Shown here: positions 7,901 through 19,384 of the stretch, piece by piece
Layout: every line of letters begins with the position of its first letter
Position numbering within the stretch: position 1 is the first letter of the stretch
DNA from: Bacterioplanes sp.
Lineage (GTDB): Bacteria > Pseudomonadota > Gammaproteobacteria > Pseudomonadales > Oceanobacteraceae
Direction of reading: 5' to 3'
Length of the DNA stretch: 64,000 bases
Assembly: GCA_014859445.1 (NCBI GenBank)
Contig: JACUUC010000013.1
Location: 19,048 to 83,047 of the forward strand
Notes under the pieces: model-generated
What the model saw: only the letters and a program-made list of their open reading frames with translations
What the model was told of the DNA's origin: nothing
Databases searched by the model: none
Program-made: the position numbers and the translations under genes

Positions 7901-8419
7901 ACCCTAGAAGGGGCGATTCAGAAAATCGATCAGGAAACACGGCAACGATTCCGTGAAACCTTTGATAAAATGAACGCCGGTTTGGCCGACTTGTTTCCGA
8001 AAGTATTTGGTGGAGGTCATGCGTTTTTGGCATTGACCGATGAGGATTTACTGAGCACCGGCGTGACCATTATGGCGCGCCCACCGGGGAAGAAAAACAG
8101 CACCATTCACTTGTTGTCGGGTGGCGAAAAAGCCTTGACCGCCATTGCTTTGGTGTTTTCGATTTTTCAGTTGAATCCAGCGCCATTTTGTATGTTGGAT
8201 GAGGTGGATGCGCCATTGGACGATGCCAATGTCGGGCGCTATGCGCGCTTGGTGAAAGCCATGTCGGAGTCGGTGCAGTTTATTTATATTACGCACAACA
8301 AAATAGCGATGGAAATGGCGGCACAGTTGATGGGCGTGACTATGCAGGAACCTGGGGTGTCGCGTTTGGTCAGTGTGGATGTGACGGAAGCGAGCAATAT
8401 GATCGAACAGAGCGCCTGA
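4907..8419 (+). CDS. smc: Chromosome segregation protein SMC
   Basis: SMC ATPase of 1170 residues that, with ScpA and ScpB, organises and separates chromosomes. Walker A is GPNGCGKSN at residues 31-39. Long heptad-rich, very Gln/Glu-rich coiled coils follow from about 165 to 510 and about 660 to 1000. The hinge lies between them, about 510-640 (LLSNLRVESGWELAVEAVLGDDLQ). The C-terminal head has the ABC signature LLSGGEKALTAIAL and Walker B FCMLDEVDAPLDDAN. Length is normal. The coiled coil is unusually glutamine-rich, and the repeated CAG/CAA codons produce many long shadow ORFs on the opposite strand. The order smc-zipA-ligA is the Pseudomonas-type arrangement. Confidence 0.97.
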   Translation: MRLKAIKLAGFKSFVDPTTIPFSTNMTGIVGPNGCGKSNTIDAVRWVMGESSAKYLRGDAMTDVIFNGSSERKPVGKASVELMFDNSAGQLRGEYASYAEISVRRQVTRDGQSQYFLNGTKCRRKDVTDLFLGTGLGPRSYAIIEQGMISRLIEAKPEELRVYVEEAAGISKYKERRRETEQRMRRTHENLARVQDIRDELERQLSHLQRQAQAAQTYQTLKAQEREKKAQLQALKWQQLDRDYQEREQRIARIDVEYERYMAEQYAIDAQLESLRGELHQRQDRHQRAQQAFYEVGSHIARQEQKIEQHSQLSLQLDREMADVERALHDVELNEQQDRLQLEALQQQQEAEQPELEVLAAGLEEADSALMLAEDAQQEWQAQWDAFTARASEPARLADVAQAQIQHLDAHIARLEQQSVRLQQELESVQRDSNDADLAVLAAHADELAEQVEQADSVVQQCQVQRDGLRSRIDEQRRTLEGSRVRFQQAQARQVRLQALQEAAMGQQDESLQHWLTTHQLANKPRLLSNLRVESGWELAVEAVLGDDLQALLVADVSVLEPWLSRLNSGRVTFWQGKEADTAQMNANTLASKVHSDCTLPVDLSHIFVADSFAHALSMRAQLHDHESVVTADGLWLSRHGLRVQRAALSDEGVLVRQQALDELHAELDELEWQLDEQQVALDADQLQLQSVEQQYEHAQREWQHRQQAWHTAQSQWLSQQARVEQMTLRQTTLQQELHERELQRQQAHQQRANELATKERAVALMADEGFEREQRLAEKQRCQEALHVARQRVSALKEQYHQQQMRCQGIQQQVVGLQQALVRLAAQRQQLVQRREQLLSQHGQDQGDELALLKEQLEDLLEQRLLAEQDMQEARAVLQQLEQQVRTLEQDRSVAEQQAQEQRMQLEQVRMECQALDIRRQTLVEQLQEQQLALKDVLAHMPEEADSEVWQLELQRIAERIQRLGAINLAAIEEYQIQSERQRYLTEQYADLTTALHTLEGAIQKIDQETRQRFRETFDKMNAGLADLFPKVFGGGHAFLALTDEDLLSTGVTIMARPPGKKNSTIHLLSGGEKALTAIALVFSIFQLNPAPFCMLDEVDAPLDDANVGRYARLVKAMSESVQFIYITHNKIAMEMAAQLMGVTMQEPGVSRLVSVDVTEASNMIEQSA

Positions 8420-8484
8420 TTTGGCCTAAAGACACCTCTTTCTGGGTAGAAAAATGCCGTTGGGGACTGTCATGAATGGCGCGG

Positions 8485-8514
8485 TTGTGTAACACTCTGC
8501 GCGCTTTTTATAAA
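8485..8514 (+). promoter_or_regulatory. Candidate sigma-70 promoter for zipA-ligA
   Basis: TTGTGT (8485-8490) and TATAAA (8509-8514) are separated by 18 bp in the 195-bp smc-zipA gap. The downstream run would give a leader of about 95 nt before the zipA ATG at 8615. The -35 match is modest. Confidence 0.35.
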
Positions 8515-8614
8515 TACAAAATCGCTGTCTTATTGTGCTATCGATTCATCGAGGTAGCGATGCTGAACAGCCTCCGCTGACGAGCGCGAGGTGGGATTAT
8601 TGACGAGGTTGGTT

Positions 8615-10108
8615 ATGGAATGGAGTTGGCGTACGGTCCTGATTTTATTGGGATTGTTGGCAGTGGTGTTGATTTTAGTGGATGGCTATCGGCGCATGCG
8701 TCGTGCACGGCAAGATCAACTGCGTTTGGATGTTCGCGGTGAATACCATTTTCCTGATGAGCCACAAAATCCTGAACTGTTAGGACGCGCCCGTGTGGTG
8801 TCTCCACGCCAGCGTGAGGACGATGCGTTACCCGACGATTTACCGCCGTTGTCGAGTCGCGAGGATGACCTAGCGTTTACTGCGGATCCGCATCGTGCCA
8901 GCCCTACCGACACTCAGCCAGCGCCCATCGACCCGTCAACGACAGCGCCAATCGGTGCATTAGGCACTCAGCCTGAGGTTGCGAGCGCTACGTTGTCCGT
9001 GAAAGACTTTTTAACGCCGTTGTCGGCTACGGCGCCTGCGACTGATGGTGTTGATCCGGTCATGCCGGTATCGCAGGTTCAGAATGCAGAATCTGCCGAC
9101 GCGTTGCCTGAGTCCGTGTCGGATAACAAACAAGAGCGTCGTGAGCAAGTCGTTAGCGATGAATACAGTGCTGTAGTTAATGACACGGTTAACGAGGCCG
9201 TTGCAGAAGAGGTTGCCGAAACCGATTCAGCGGACGTGCCCGATCCGTACGATTTGCCGCCACTTACTCCTGAACCAGAGCAAGAAACTATTGCGACGGT
9301 GTCGGTGATTCCGAAACCGCAACCGGTTAATTTGGATGAATCCGTCCCAGTGCTGCTCGATGTGGATGAATTAGGTGATGAGATCGTTTCTGCGCCGCGC
9401 GTTGTTAATCCCAGTGCTGTAACTCCGAGTACGGCTGGGGTGAAAACGGATGTGATGTCAGACGCAGCGCCGGTAAAATCCGAGCTGGGCGACGAGCCAG
9501 AAAGCGTACCCGATAACGCCTTTGATCCGTACCCTGAGGTGGAATCGGTAGACGAGATTGATGACCCTCACTTAGAGGATGAGGTGGATGAGGTACCTCC
9601 GCATGATGCTCAAATCGTGAATTACGCCGGTGATCAGGCAGAGCGGTTGGCCGATCGACCAGAGCCCGAATTGGTGCTAGTGATTCATGCCTTGGCACGC
9701 GACTTAGAGGGTTTTCGTGGTCGTGATGTGTTGTTTTTGTTCAATAGTTGCGATTTGCGCTTTGGTGAGAAACACATTTTCCATCGTTTTGAATTGGCGG
9801 ATGGTCAAGGTTGTGTGCAGTTTTCGGTGGCGCAAACCCATGAACCCGGCGTGTTTGATCCCAGTCAGATGGCGACCAGTCGCTATCATGGTCTGAGTTT
9901 CTTTTTGAGTTTGCCCGGTGCGCACAAACCGTTGGATGCGTATGAGGCCATGTCGGAGATGGCGATGGTATTAAGCCGCAATTTGGGTGCCGACTTACTC
10001 GATGGCGAACACAGTGCGTTAACGCCGCAAACCATGGAACACGATCGTCAGCAGATCATCGACTTTGAGCGTCGTCGGCGCATTTTACAAAAACGACAAG
10101 GTCGTTGA
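8615..10108 (+). CDS. zipA: Cell division protein ZipA
   Basis: ZipA tethers FtsZ filaments to the inner membrane at the division site. The protein is 497 residues from ATG 8615, chosen because ACGAGG lies six bases upstream and because the first residues (MEWSWRTVLILLGLLAVVL) align with the canonical ZipA start; GTG at 8591 is a possible longer start. After the N-terminal membrane anchor and the basic stretch GYRRMRRARQ comes a long acidic, Pro/Asp/Val-rich linker (about 50-340). The FtsZ-binding C-terminal domain follows (about 355-497; LVLVIHALARDLEGFRGRDVLFLFNSCDLRFG). The linker makes it longer than the 328-residue E. coli protein. ligA follows 18 bp downstream. Confidence 0.93.
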   Translation: MEWSWRTVLILLGLLAVVLILVDGYRRMRRARQDQLRLDVRGEYHFPDEPQNPELLGRARVVSPRQREDDALPDDLPPLSSREDDLAFTADPHRASPTDTQPAPIDPSTTAPIGALGTQPEVASATLSVKDFLTPLSATAPATDGVDPVMPVSQVQNAESADALPESVSDNKQERREQVVSDEYSAVVNDTVNEAVAEEVAETDSADVPDPYDLPPLTPEPEQETIATVSVIPKPQPVNLDESVPVLLDVDELGDEIVSAPRVVNPSAVTPSTAGVKTDVMSDAAPVKSELGDEPESVPDNAFDPYPEVESVDEIDDPHLEDEVDEVPPHDAQIVNYAGDQAERLADRPEPELVLVIHALARDLEGFRGRDVLFLFNSCDLRFGEKHIFHRFELADGQGCVQFSVAQTHEPGVFDPSQMATSRYHGLSFFLSLPGAHKPLDAYEAMSEMAMVLSRNLGADLLDGEHSALTPQTMEHDRQQIIDFERRRRILQKRQGR

Positions 10109-10123
10109 GTGACTAGGCATTGA

Positions 10124-12987
<2,864 letters not shown>

Positions 12988-13637
12988 CTTGGTGGTATTT
13001 TCCTTCCTGAATCACTAATTGTATTTGCTGTTCATTGCAGCGCTCAACCTGCACGGCAGAGCTTGGCTGTTGTTCGCCGTGTAGCAGTACGCCGTCACGC
13101 AGTTGTTGGCATTGTTCATCTGTAATGGGCTGTTCGGTGGTGACCAAATAGTATTTGTTGTGTTGGTGTTTTGGCGATGTCAGGCGATGTGACCATTGGC
13201 CGTCATCGGTGAGCAATACCAAACCGGTGGTGTCTTGATCTAAACGACCCACACAATGCAGTTGCTCGGCTTTGACGCAGTCGAGTAATTGAAAAATACT
13301 GGGGTGGTGACTGGGTTGATGGCTGCATTCGTAATTTGCTGGTTTGTGCAGCATGGCATAGCGCGCGCCGTTATCCGGTAGGTTGAGTACGATGTCATCG
13401 TGGCTGACGATGTCATCGGTTTGCACGTGATAGCCGCTGTTTTTTTCCATAACACCATTGATTTTGACACGGCCAGCATGCAGTGATTTTTTCGCTGTGG
13501 TACGGGTTAATTCGGTGCATAGGGTCAGGTACTTATCCATACGCATGGTGTGCTCTCTGTGCGGTCGCGCCTATTTCAAAGCGCAGTATAAGAAAACGCG
13601 CATGCTATCACAGAGAAGGGATGGGCGGGGAGAGGAA

Positions 13638-13664
13638 ACGCCATTCACCGAGGGTGAATGGCGT
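13638..13664 (-). terminator. Hairpin terminator downstream of cytochrome c peroxidase gene
   Basis: A perfect 12-bp stem ACGCCATTCACC / GGTGAATGGCGT with a three-base loop lies 9 bp past the peroxidase stop. On the minus strand it is followed by TTTCCTCTCCCC, a weak U-rich tract. It would end transcription before rsuA, whose start is at 13546. Confidence 0.6.
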
Positions 13665-13672
13665 GATGCGAT

Positions 13673-14654
13673 TTACAGCTGAGTGTTCAGTGTTGGTGCT
13701 TTGGTGTTTTCCAGCGCGTTCAAAAAGGTGACGATGCTGGCGGTGTCTTCCGCAGATAAACGACGACCCAATTGCAACCACGCCATTTGTTCAACGGCTT
13801 CTTCTAAGGTCGCGGCGGCCCCATCATGGAAGTAAGGGGCGGTACGTGAGACATCGCGCAATGGGGATACTTTAAACACAAAGCGATCAGAGGCATTACC
13901 AGTGACGGCTTCACGGCCAATGTCGGTGGTGTTGGCGTAAGCGTTCACCAAACCCATTTTTTGGTACATGGTGGCACCCAACATGGAACCACTGTGGCAG
14001 GCGATACAACCGGTGCTGATGAAGGTGCGCAAACCTTGCTTCTCGTCTGCCGTTAAGGCGTTGTTGTCACCCTTCAAGAATTCATCAAAACGGTCTGCGG
14101 TGATCAGAGTACGCTCGAACGCAGCAATGGCTTCGGCCATGTTGTCATAAGTCATTGGCTCGGCCGCGGCTGGGAAGGCCTTGGCAAAATACTCGCTGTA
14201 ACCGGCTTCACGCAAGTTGTTGATGGCCGTGGCTTCGTCAGGAATAGCCATCTCAACGGGGTTCATAATAGGGCCTTTGGCCTGTTCTTTGAGATCTGCC
14301 GCACGGCCATCCCAGAACTGCGCCATGTGGAAGCCGGCATTGAAGACGGTGGGTGAGTTGCGATCACCGCGCTCACCTAACGCACCCAACGAGGTTTTTT
14401 CGGGCGCGATTGCCATCCACTTGGTGGCAGCTGTTGCACGATTGCGTGCCATTGATGGACAACGCGGTTTCAAAATACAGTTTTTCACCCAACAAAATTC
14501 GTTCTGGGGTGTCGTTTTCGGAGCCGGGCATGGTGGCTGGAATGGGTTTGAAAAACGCATTGGCTTGCGCGCGTAGGGCATCATCAGCCAACGCGATATT
14601 GCTGGTTAAACTGGCCAGAAAGATACTGGTTGCCATCACGGTGGTGCGTAACAT
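13673..14654 (-). pseudogene. Di-haem cytochrome c peroxidase, frameshifted
   Basis: The gene for a periplasmic di-haem peroxidase of the MauG/CcpA type, which reduces hydrogen peroxide with electrons from small cytochromes. It is split over two frames. From ATG 14654 the first frame gives a signal peptide (MLRTTVMATSIFLASLTSNIALA), GEKLYFETALSINGTQ and the first haem motif CNSCHQ, then stops at 14373. The second frame resumes with EKTSLGALGERGDRNSPTV, FHMAQFWDGRA, the second haem motif CIACHS and PYFHDG to the stop at 13673. The joint lies at the run of C and A bases near 14395-14404. The full span is 982 nt; removal of one base gives 981 nt, or 326 residues. This is either a true one-base insertion or a sequencing error in the homopolymer. 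Confidence 0.88.
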
Positions 14655-14660
14655 GGGTGC

Positions 14661-14692
14661 TAGCCTCTAATTCATTATAAAAAACGAGGCTA
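14661..14692 (-). promoter_or_regulatory. Hairpin over the peroxidase ribosome-binding site
   Basis: In the leader just before the peroxidase ATG (14654), TAGCCTC (14692-14686) can pair with GAGGCTA (14667-14661). The second arm contains the AGAGG ribosome-binding site. The intervening 18 nt are A/U-rich. Sequestration of the start is possible but unproven; the surrounding 14655-14775 stretch is very A/T-rich and otherwise shows no clear motif. Confidence 0.3.
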
Positions 14693-14775
14693 TATTAATA
14701 ACTAATTGATTATATTGCAGTATTATTACAATAGTTATTTACTATCGATATAATAGGTTTTTTCTATGGCTCGCT

Positions 14776-16497
14776 TTATGCTGGGTAGAGTGGCTTGAGG
14801 CGCTCATGTTTCTTTGATGGTTTGGTTTGTCTGAGTGGCTGGAGTGACTGCCACAGCGATGCACCATCAATCGGGGGTGCGTCTGATGCATAGAGGTTGG
14901 CATCCAATGCGTTGAGTTCGGGGCTTAATTGTGCGCGTATCGATTCGTTAGTCAGGTGCTGCAACACTTGTTGTACACTGGTTAGCGTTGTGTGCTGTGT
15001 TCCGCGATATAGGTTGGCCCAGCGAATGAGGCTTTGTCGTATGCTCGCTGCATTGTGTTCTCGGCAAGCCGTCTGCAGTTGTTGCCACGCCGCCGCTTCG
15101 GTTGTGTCAGCCTCATCCTGAGGTGTTTTGTCGTATACCGAGGAGGCTGTTGATCGCTGATGACGGCGAGTAGCGAATAAGTAGGTAATGATGCCCAATA
15201 GCAACAGCGTGACGATCAGCCAAGCCACCACGAGGCGCTTGTCGAATACGACGACATGGTCAGGATATGAGTTCACGCTGACATCGGCGTGTTCAGATGT
15301 GCCCGAAGTACTCATTGCTGTGGATGGCAGTGGGGTTGTTGGCTGACTGATGACGTGATTGGCTTGTACGTTGAGCGTGCGGGCTGGCAAGCGTGCATAA
15401 CGAACTTTTTGCTGCTGCACATCCCACCAAGGAATACGGATTTCGGGTAGCTCGATGGTGCCTTCTCGGCTGGGAACCAAGGCGGAAGCCCACGTGACAT
15501 CACTGACCACGCCGTGCTCATCAACCGCTTCGTTAAAGACAGGTTGGTCCGGATATTGACGTAGATGTGGAATATCGGTATCGGCTAATGTGGGCAGTTG
15601 ATTGGCTGACAAGCCCTGGGCGCGAATGGTGATGGTTCGGGTTAGTGGCTCGCCAACACGCCAGTGTGTTAGGTCTTGGCTGAATTGCTCGCTGATCGTG
15701 AGTTCGCGAGCGGGTAACCATGCGCTACTTGGATAGTCATGGGGGATGCCATCAATGGTAAGATCAATCGCTTTGCTGTCAATGCGAATGGGTTGCCGAC
15801 GACCCCAGCCACTGCTGTTATCGATCACTTGTGCTTGAAACGTTTGTGAGGGAATGTGCAAGGTGCCACTGCGATCCGGAAAAATGGCGTAGCGTCGTTC
15901 GTAGACATGATACCGACGATGATCAATATTGGTGGCATATTGACGAGTTTCTGCTAAGGCTTGGACACGGGCATTGTCGACACTAAAATCGGTTAAGGAG
16001 GGTTGTAAGTGTTGCCGGCCGGTATACAACTTCTCGATGTACAGCAATTGTCCTTGTACTAAATAGGGTGGACGACTGATTTCGACATGAAAGAAGAAGT
16101 CTTGCTCAAGTTGTTGTCGAACGTGATCGGGTAGCGGTTTGCTGGTGATGGTAATGGGTTGACTGCGATGACCCGCAAATGACAAGGATGGAATTTCTAA
16201 TTCACCGGTGCGTTTCGCGCTGAGGGTCAGTTGCCACTGCGTGTTGGATTCTCGTTGTCCTTGAACGATGCGCGTGTTGCTGGCGCGTTGGCGTCGCACA
16301 ATGACAAAGTCACGCTCTAACGCTTGAAAGTCAGGATCGCCTTGCGACGTTGCCGCAGGGTAGGTCAAAATCAGTTGAAATTGATCCTGCTCATACACCG
16401 ATTGGTGACTGACTTGGGCAATCAGTTCGTTGGCGTGGCTGGGAAAGGACAGCAGCGCGCACAGCAATAACCATCCATACGCATAACGGCTTACCAT
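14776..16497 (-). CDS. batD: BatD-family protein (oxygen-tolerance domain)
   Basis: A 573-residue exported membrane protein of the BatD family, named after Bacteroides aerotolerance genes. ATG 16497 overlaps the BatB-C stop in ATGGTAA and opens a signal peptide (MVSRYAYGWLLLCALLSFPSHA). The large periplasmic part has repeated beta-sandwich-like segments, including LIAQVSHQSVYEQDQFQLILTYP. A transmembrane helix near residue 440 (LVVAWLIVTLLLLGIITYLFA) precedes a cytoplasmic C-terminal region. It closes the moxR operon. In such operons the VWA proteins and BatD are thought to form a membrane complex acted on by the MoxR ATPase; the exact client here is unknown. Confidence 0.85.
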   Translation of the reverse strand: MVSRYAYGWLLLCALLSFPSHANELIAQVSHQSVYEQDQFQLILTYPAATSQGDPDFQALERDFVIVRRQRASNTRIVQGQRESNTQWQLTLSAKRTGELEIPSLSFAGHRSQPITITSKPLPDHVRQQLEQDFFFHVEISRPPYLVQGQLLYIEKLYTGRQHLQPSLTDFSVDNARVQALAETRQYATNIDHRRYHVYERRYAIFPDRSGTLHIPSQTFQAQVIDNSSGWGRRQPIRIDSKAIDLTIDGIPHDYPSSAWLPARELTISEQFSQDLTHWRVGEPLTRTITIRAQGLSANQLPTLADTDIPHLRQYPDQPVFNEAVDEHGVVSDVTWASALVPSREGTIELPEIRIPWWDVQQQKVRYARLPARTLNVQANHVISQPTTPLPSTAMSTSGTSEHADVSVNSYPDHVVVFDKRLVVAWLIVTLLLLGIITYLFATRRHQRSTASSVYDKTPQDEADTTEAAAWQQLQTACREHNAASIRQSLIRWANLYRGTQHTTLTSVQQVLQHLTNESIRAQLSPELNALDANLYASDAPPIDGASLWQSLQPLRQTKPSKKHERLKPLYPA

Positions 16498-18377
16498 AAC
16501 TGTTCCTCTTGTTGTTGATCTCCGCTCTGGCGGTATTGGTATAAAAATTTCCGTTGTAACAGGTTGCCTGGGTTGTCGGGGACGCGCTGCAACCATTGCT
16601 CCAGTGCTTGTTGCTCTTCCCGTTGGCGTGTTTGTTCGGCTGCACTCATTGCTGCACTGGCATCTTCTTTGGCGTCGGTGTCGCCGATGTCATTCAACGC
16701 TGGTGTTTCTTGAACGTCGACGTCGGTCTGTTCTGCTTGGCCATCTGGCAAGGTATCGGTATCGTCGGTGTCGTTTGCTTGGCGCGGATCGGGTGACGCA
16801 CTGTCACCTACGCGATCGTTTTGCTGATTAGCCGAATGTTCACCGGATTGTTCCCCGGATTGCTCAGCGGATTGTTCACCGGATTGTTCACCGGATTGTT
16901 CACCGGATTGTTCACCGGATTGTTCACCGGATTGTTCACTGGATTGTTCACTGGATTGTTCACTGGATTGCTCACGGGATTGCTGATCTTGTTGTTGCTT
17001 CAGTGCCTCTTCAACCACAGCGCGGTTGTGCTGTGCGGCGGTGAGGTCTGGGTTGCGTGCTAACGCACGATCATAGGCGGCCAATGCGGCTTCTAATTGA
17101 CCGTTTTGAGCGAGGGCATTGCCATGATTGTAATGATCTTGTGCGTGGTCGTTGAGTTCGGCATGTTGTGCCAATGCCGCGACTGCGGTCGCGTAGTCAC
17201 CGGCTTCATAGGCGGCAACCCCTTGCCAATCACGCCGTTGAAAATGCTGCGCTGCTTGGGCTGGATCGTGCTCAAAGCGCGCTTGGGCTTGTTGATCGGC
17301 GGTTTGCCAGCGTTGTTGCCATAGTTGCTCCCAACGACTGGCGTGTGCTTCGGGGGTGATGAATAACGGCAGTAGCAATACGCTGAGTAGAACGCCACGG
17401 CGAAACAGCAGCAGCGTCAACAGCAGTAACGGTATGATGAACAGATATCCCCGATCGTACCATTGATCAAATTGGCGTGATTCCTGTTCTTGGAGCTTGT
17501 GTTGCCAAGTTTGATGATGGGTGATCAGTGTGCGCCAGTCGTCGTCATCCAGCGTTAGCTCTCGCCAATTGATGCCGGATAGTTGAGATAACTGAACAAA
17601 GTACTCTGGCTGTTGACCGGCAATGATCATGGCGTTGTTTGAGTCGCGTAAAAAGCCACCGTTGGGTAAGGGGATCGGAGCGCCAGTTTGGCTACCGAGA
17701 CTGATCACGCCTAACGAGAAACGATCGCTGGCTAGCGTATGTTGAATACGGCCTAGGTCGCGCTCTGTGATGCCGTCGGTAATTAATAGCAATTGGGCGT
17801 TTGTTACACCACTGTCGGTCGCCAGTTGTTGCGCGCGTTCGATGGCCAAATCTGGGCGACTACCGAATTTGGGCATGATAAAGGGGGACAGGGCGGGTAA
17901 TAAGTTACGAATGGTTTCGGCATCGGTGGTTAACGGCGTGACCGTGTGCGCATCGCCGGCGTAGACGATCAGGGCCACTTGGCCATCGTATTGACGAAGG
18001 ATGTCGGTGATTTTTTGTTTTGCTCTGGCTTCTCGGCTGGGACGAACGTCTTGAGCTGCCATGGAAGCGGACATGTCGAGCATGATCAATAACGCGTTCT
18101 GGTTTTTATACAGAGGTTGCGGTTGCCGTTCCCAACTTGGCCCGCTGAGAGCGGTAATAGCGAGAATGCCACCCAGTATCCACAGTAATGGCGAGACATG
18201 GCGATTGGGTGATTGCGTAGCTTGCCCGAGCAGTGCGGTTTGCAAATGTGGATCAATGACCGTGCGCCAAGCTCCGTGTGATTGTCGATGGCGCACGCTG
18301 AACCAGACCATGGCCAAATAAGGCAGTAAAGCCAACAACCAATAAGGGCGAAGAAAATGAACGCCATGTTCGATCAT
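16491..18377 (-). CDS. batB: BatB-BatC fusion: VWA membrane protein with TPR and EQSG-repeat tail
   Basis: A 628-residue inner-membrane protein. ATG 18377 has CAAAGGAGCG upstream and overlaps the end of batA by four bases. An N-terminal membrane pair (about 1-75) is followed by a VWA domain with the MIDAS start DMSASMAAQD and LITDG. Two further membrane helices lie near residues 310-350. Then come TPR repeats (EAGDYATAVAALAQHAELN; YNHGNALAQNGQLEAALAAYDRALARNPD). The C-terminal tail is low complexity, built from EQSS/EQSG tetrapeptides and a very acidic stretch. Bacteroides keeps BatB and BatC as separate genes; a fusion is common in proteobacteria. The tail length may be variable because its DNA is a 12-bp tandem repeat. 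Confidence 0.85.
   Translation of the reverse strand: MIEHGVHFLRPYWLLALLPYLAMVWFSVRHRQSHGAWRTVIDPHLQTALLGQATQSPNRHVSPLLWILGGILAITALSGPSWERQPQPLYKNQNALLIMLDMSASMAAQDVRPSREARAKQKITDILRQYDGQVALIVYAGDAHTVTPLTTDAETIRNLLPALSPFIMPKFGSRPDLAIERAQQLATDSGVTNAQLLLITDGITERDLGRIQHTLASDRFSLGVISLGSQTGAPIPLPNGGFLRDSNNAMIIAGQQPEYFVQLSQLSGINWRELTLDDDDWRTLITHHQTWQHKLQEQESRQFDQWYDRGYLFIIPLLLLTLLLFRRGVLLSVLLLPLFITPEAHASRWEQLWQQRWQTADQQAQARFEHDPAQAAQHFQRRDWQGVAAYEAGDYATAVAALAQHAELNDHAQDHYNHGNALAQNGQLEAALAAYDRALARNPDLTAAQHNRAVVEEALKQQQDQQSREQSSEQSSEQSSEQSGEQSGEQSGEQSGEQSGEQSAEQSGEQSGEHSANQQNDRVGDSASPDPRQANDTDDTDTLPDGQAEQTDVDVQETPALNDIGDTDAKEDASAAMSAAEQTRQREEQQALEQWLQRVPDNPGNLLQRKFLYQYRQSGDQQQEEQLW
16845..16976 (-). 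repeat. 12-bp tandem repeat, 11 units, coding for EQSG/EQSS tetrapeptides
   Basis: On the plus strand the unit is GGATTGTTCACC, present 11 times back to back with few changes (five consecutive identical copies and three copies ending CACT). Because the unit length is a multiple of three, gain or loss of copies keeps the batB-C frame. Identical adjacent copies point to recent slippage expansion. The repeated protein tail lies after the TPR region and would be disordered. Confidence 0.95.
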
Positions 18378-19384
18378 AAACGCTCCTTTGTTTGCCAGCG
18401 TCGAACAAATGAGGTGGTTCGTAGCATTAGGGCAACAGCACACAATAAGGCAACAGCCAACGGCCAGTGAAACCAATTTTTTTGTCGTTGCAGGCGTTCG
18501 CTGTCGTGTTCAATGGGCTCCAGTTGATCGATGTATTGATAAATGTTGCGCAGCTCTTGTAGGCTGCGTGCTCGAAAGTATTGTCCACCGGTACGTTGCG
18601 CCATGGCGCGCAGTGAGTCTTCATCGAGATCTTGCGATGGATTGACGGTGCTATTACCAAAAAAGCCGGGAATGGACAGCGTATCCGCACCAAAGCCAAT
18701 GGTGTAAAGCGTAATATTGGCGCTAGCGGCTAACTCGGCGGCGCGCATCGGATCGACTTCGCCAGCGGTATTGGCACCGTCGGTGAGCAGAATGGCAACG
18801 CGTTGTGGTGAGGGATTGTTTTGCAGTCGTTTGATGGTCAGACCAATGGCGTCACCGATGGCGGTTTGATCACCGGCTAAGCCTAACTCGGCTTCATTTA
18901 ATAGTGTTTTGACGGTACGGGCATCGAAGGTAAGAGGCACTTGTAAGTAAGCTTCTGACCCGAACAGCACCAATCCCATGCGATCTCCTTGGCGCTGATC
19001 AATAAAATCATTCAGCACCACTTTGGCGGCTTGTAACCGATCGAGGTTTCGATTACGCCAAGGCATATCACGTATTTCCATGCTGCGTGATAAGTCGAGC
19101 ACTAGCATGAGGTCGCGTCCAGATAGGGGTAATTCGATGATGTCACCGGATTGATAAGGCCTTGCCAGTGCCGTTACCAACCCCAGCCAGAGCAACACAG
19201 CCAACCACAGTGCGGTGCTCGGTGTGCCTTGCGTGGTTGCCGCCGATTGTTGTCCCCAATGTTGCCAAGGTTGCAGTTGGCGTAGAAATAACGGCTGCTG
19301 TTTCGGTGTGTGCGCTGGTAACAGTCGATACACGAACCACGGTAGTGGCAGTAATGCAAATGCCCAGGGCCAGTGCCATTCCAT
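18374..19384 (-). CDS. batA: BatA-like VWA-domain membrane protein
   Basis: A 336-residue inner-membrane protein. ATG 19384 overlaps the stop of the upstream DUF4381 gene by one base (TGATG); the longer open frame to 19423 has no better start. Two N-terminal membrane segments (WPWAFALLPLPWFVYRLL; TALWLAVLLWLGLVTALA) are followed by a VWA domain with MIDAS residues in LVLDLSRSMEIRDM, TAIGDAIGLTIKRL and AILLTDGAN. A C-terminal membrane helix lies near WPLAVALLCAVALML. It is expected to work with BatB-C and BatD in the MoxR-linked membrane complex. Confidence 0.88.
   Translation of the reverse strand: MEWHWPWAFALLPLPWFVYRLLPAHTPKQQPLFLRQLQPWQHWGQQSAATTQGTPSTALWLAVLLWLGLVTALARPYQSGDIIELPLSGRDLMLVLDLSRSMEIRDMPWRNRNLDRLQAAKVVLNDFIDQRQGDRMGLVLFGSEAYLQVPLTFDARTVKTLLNEAELGLAGDQTAIGDAIGLTIKRLQNNPSPQRVAILLTDGANTAGEVDPMRAAELAASANITLYTIGFGADTLSIPGFFGNSTVNPSQDLDEDSLRAMAQRTGGQYFRARSLQELRNIYQYIDQLEPIEHDSERLQRQKNWFHWPLAVALLCAVALMLRTTSFVRRWQTKERL

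Noticed and set aside
14373..14654. Separate small secreted one-haem cytochrome gene
   Set aside because: The single haem motif and signal peptide join to the next frame as one di-haem peroxidase; it is the 5' part of a broken gene.
14693..14775. Possible FNR or other anaerobic box before the peroxidase gene
   Set aside because: The region has A/T-rich half-sites (ATTG...CAAT) but no TTGAT-N4-ATCAA match.
16845..16976. Regular repeats as a possible CRISPR-like array
   Set aside because: Units are 12 bp with no spacers, in frame inside a coding region; they are a coding tandem repeat.
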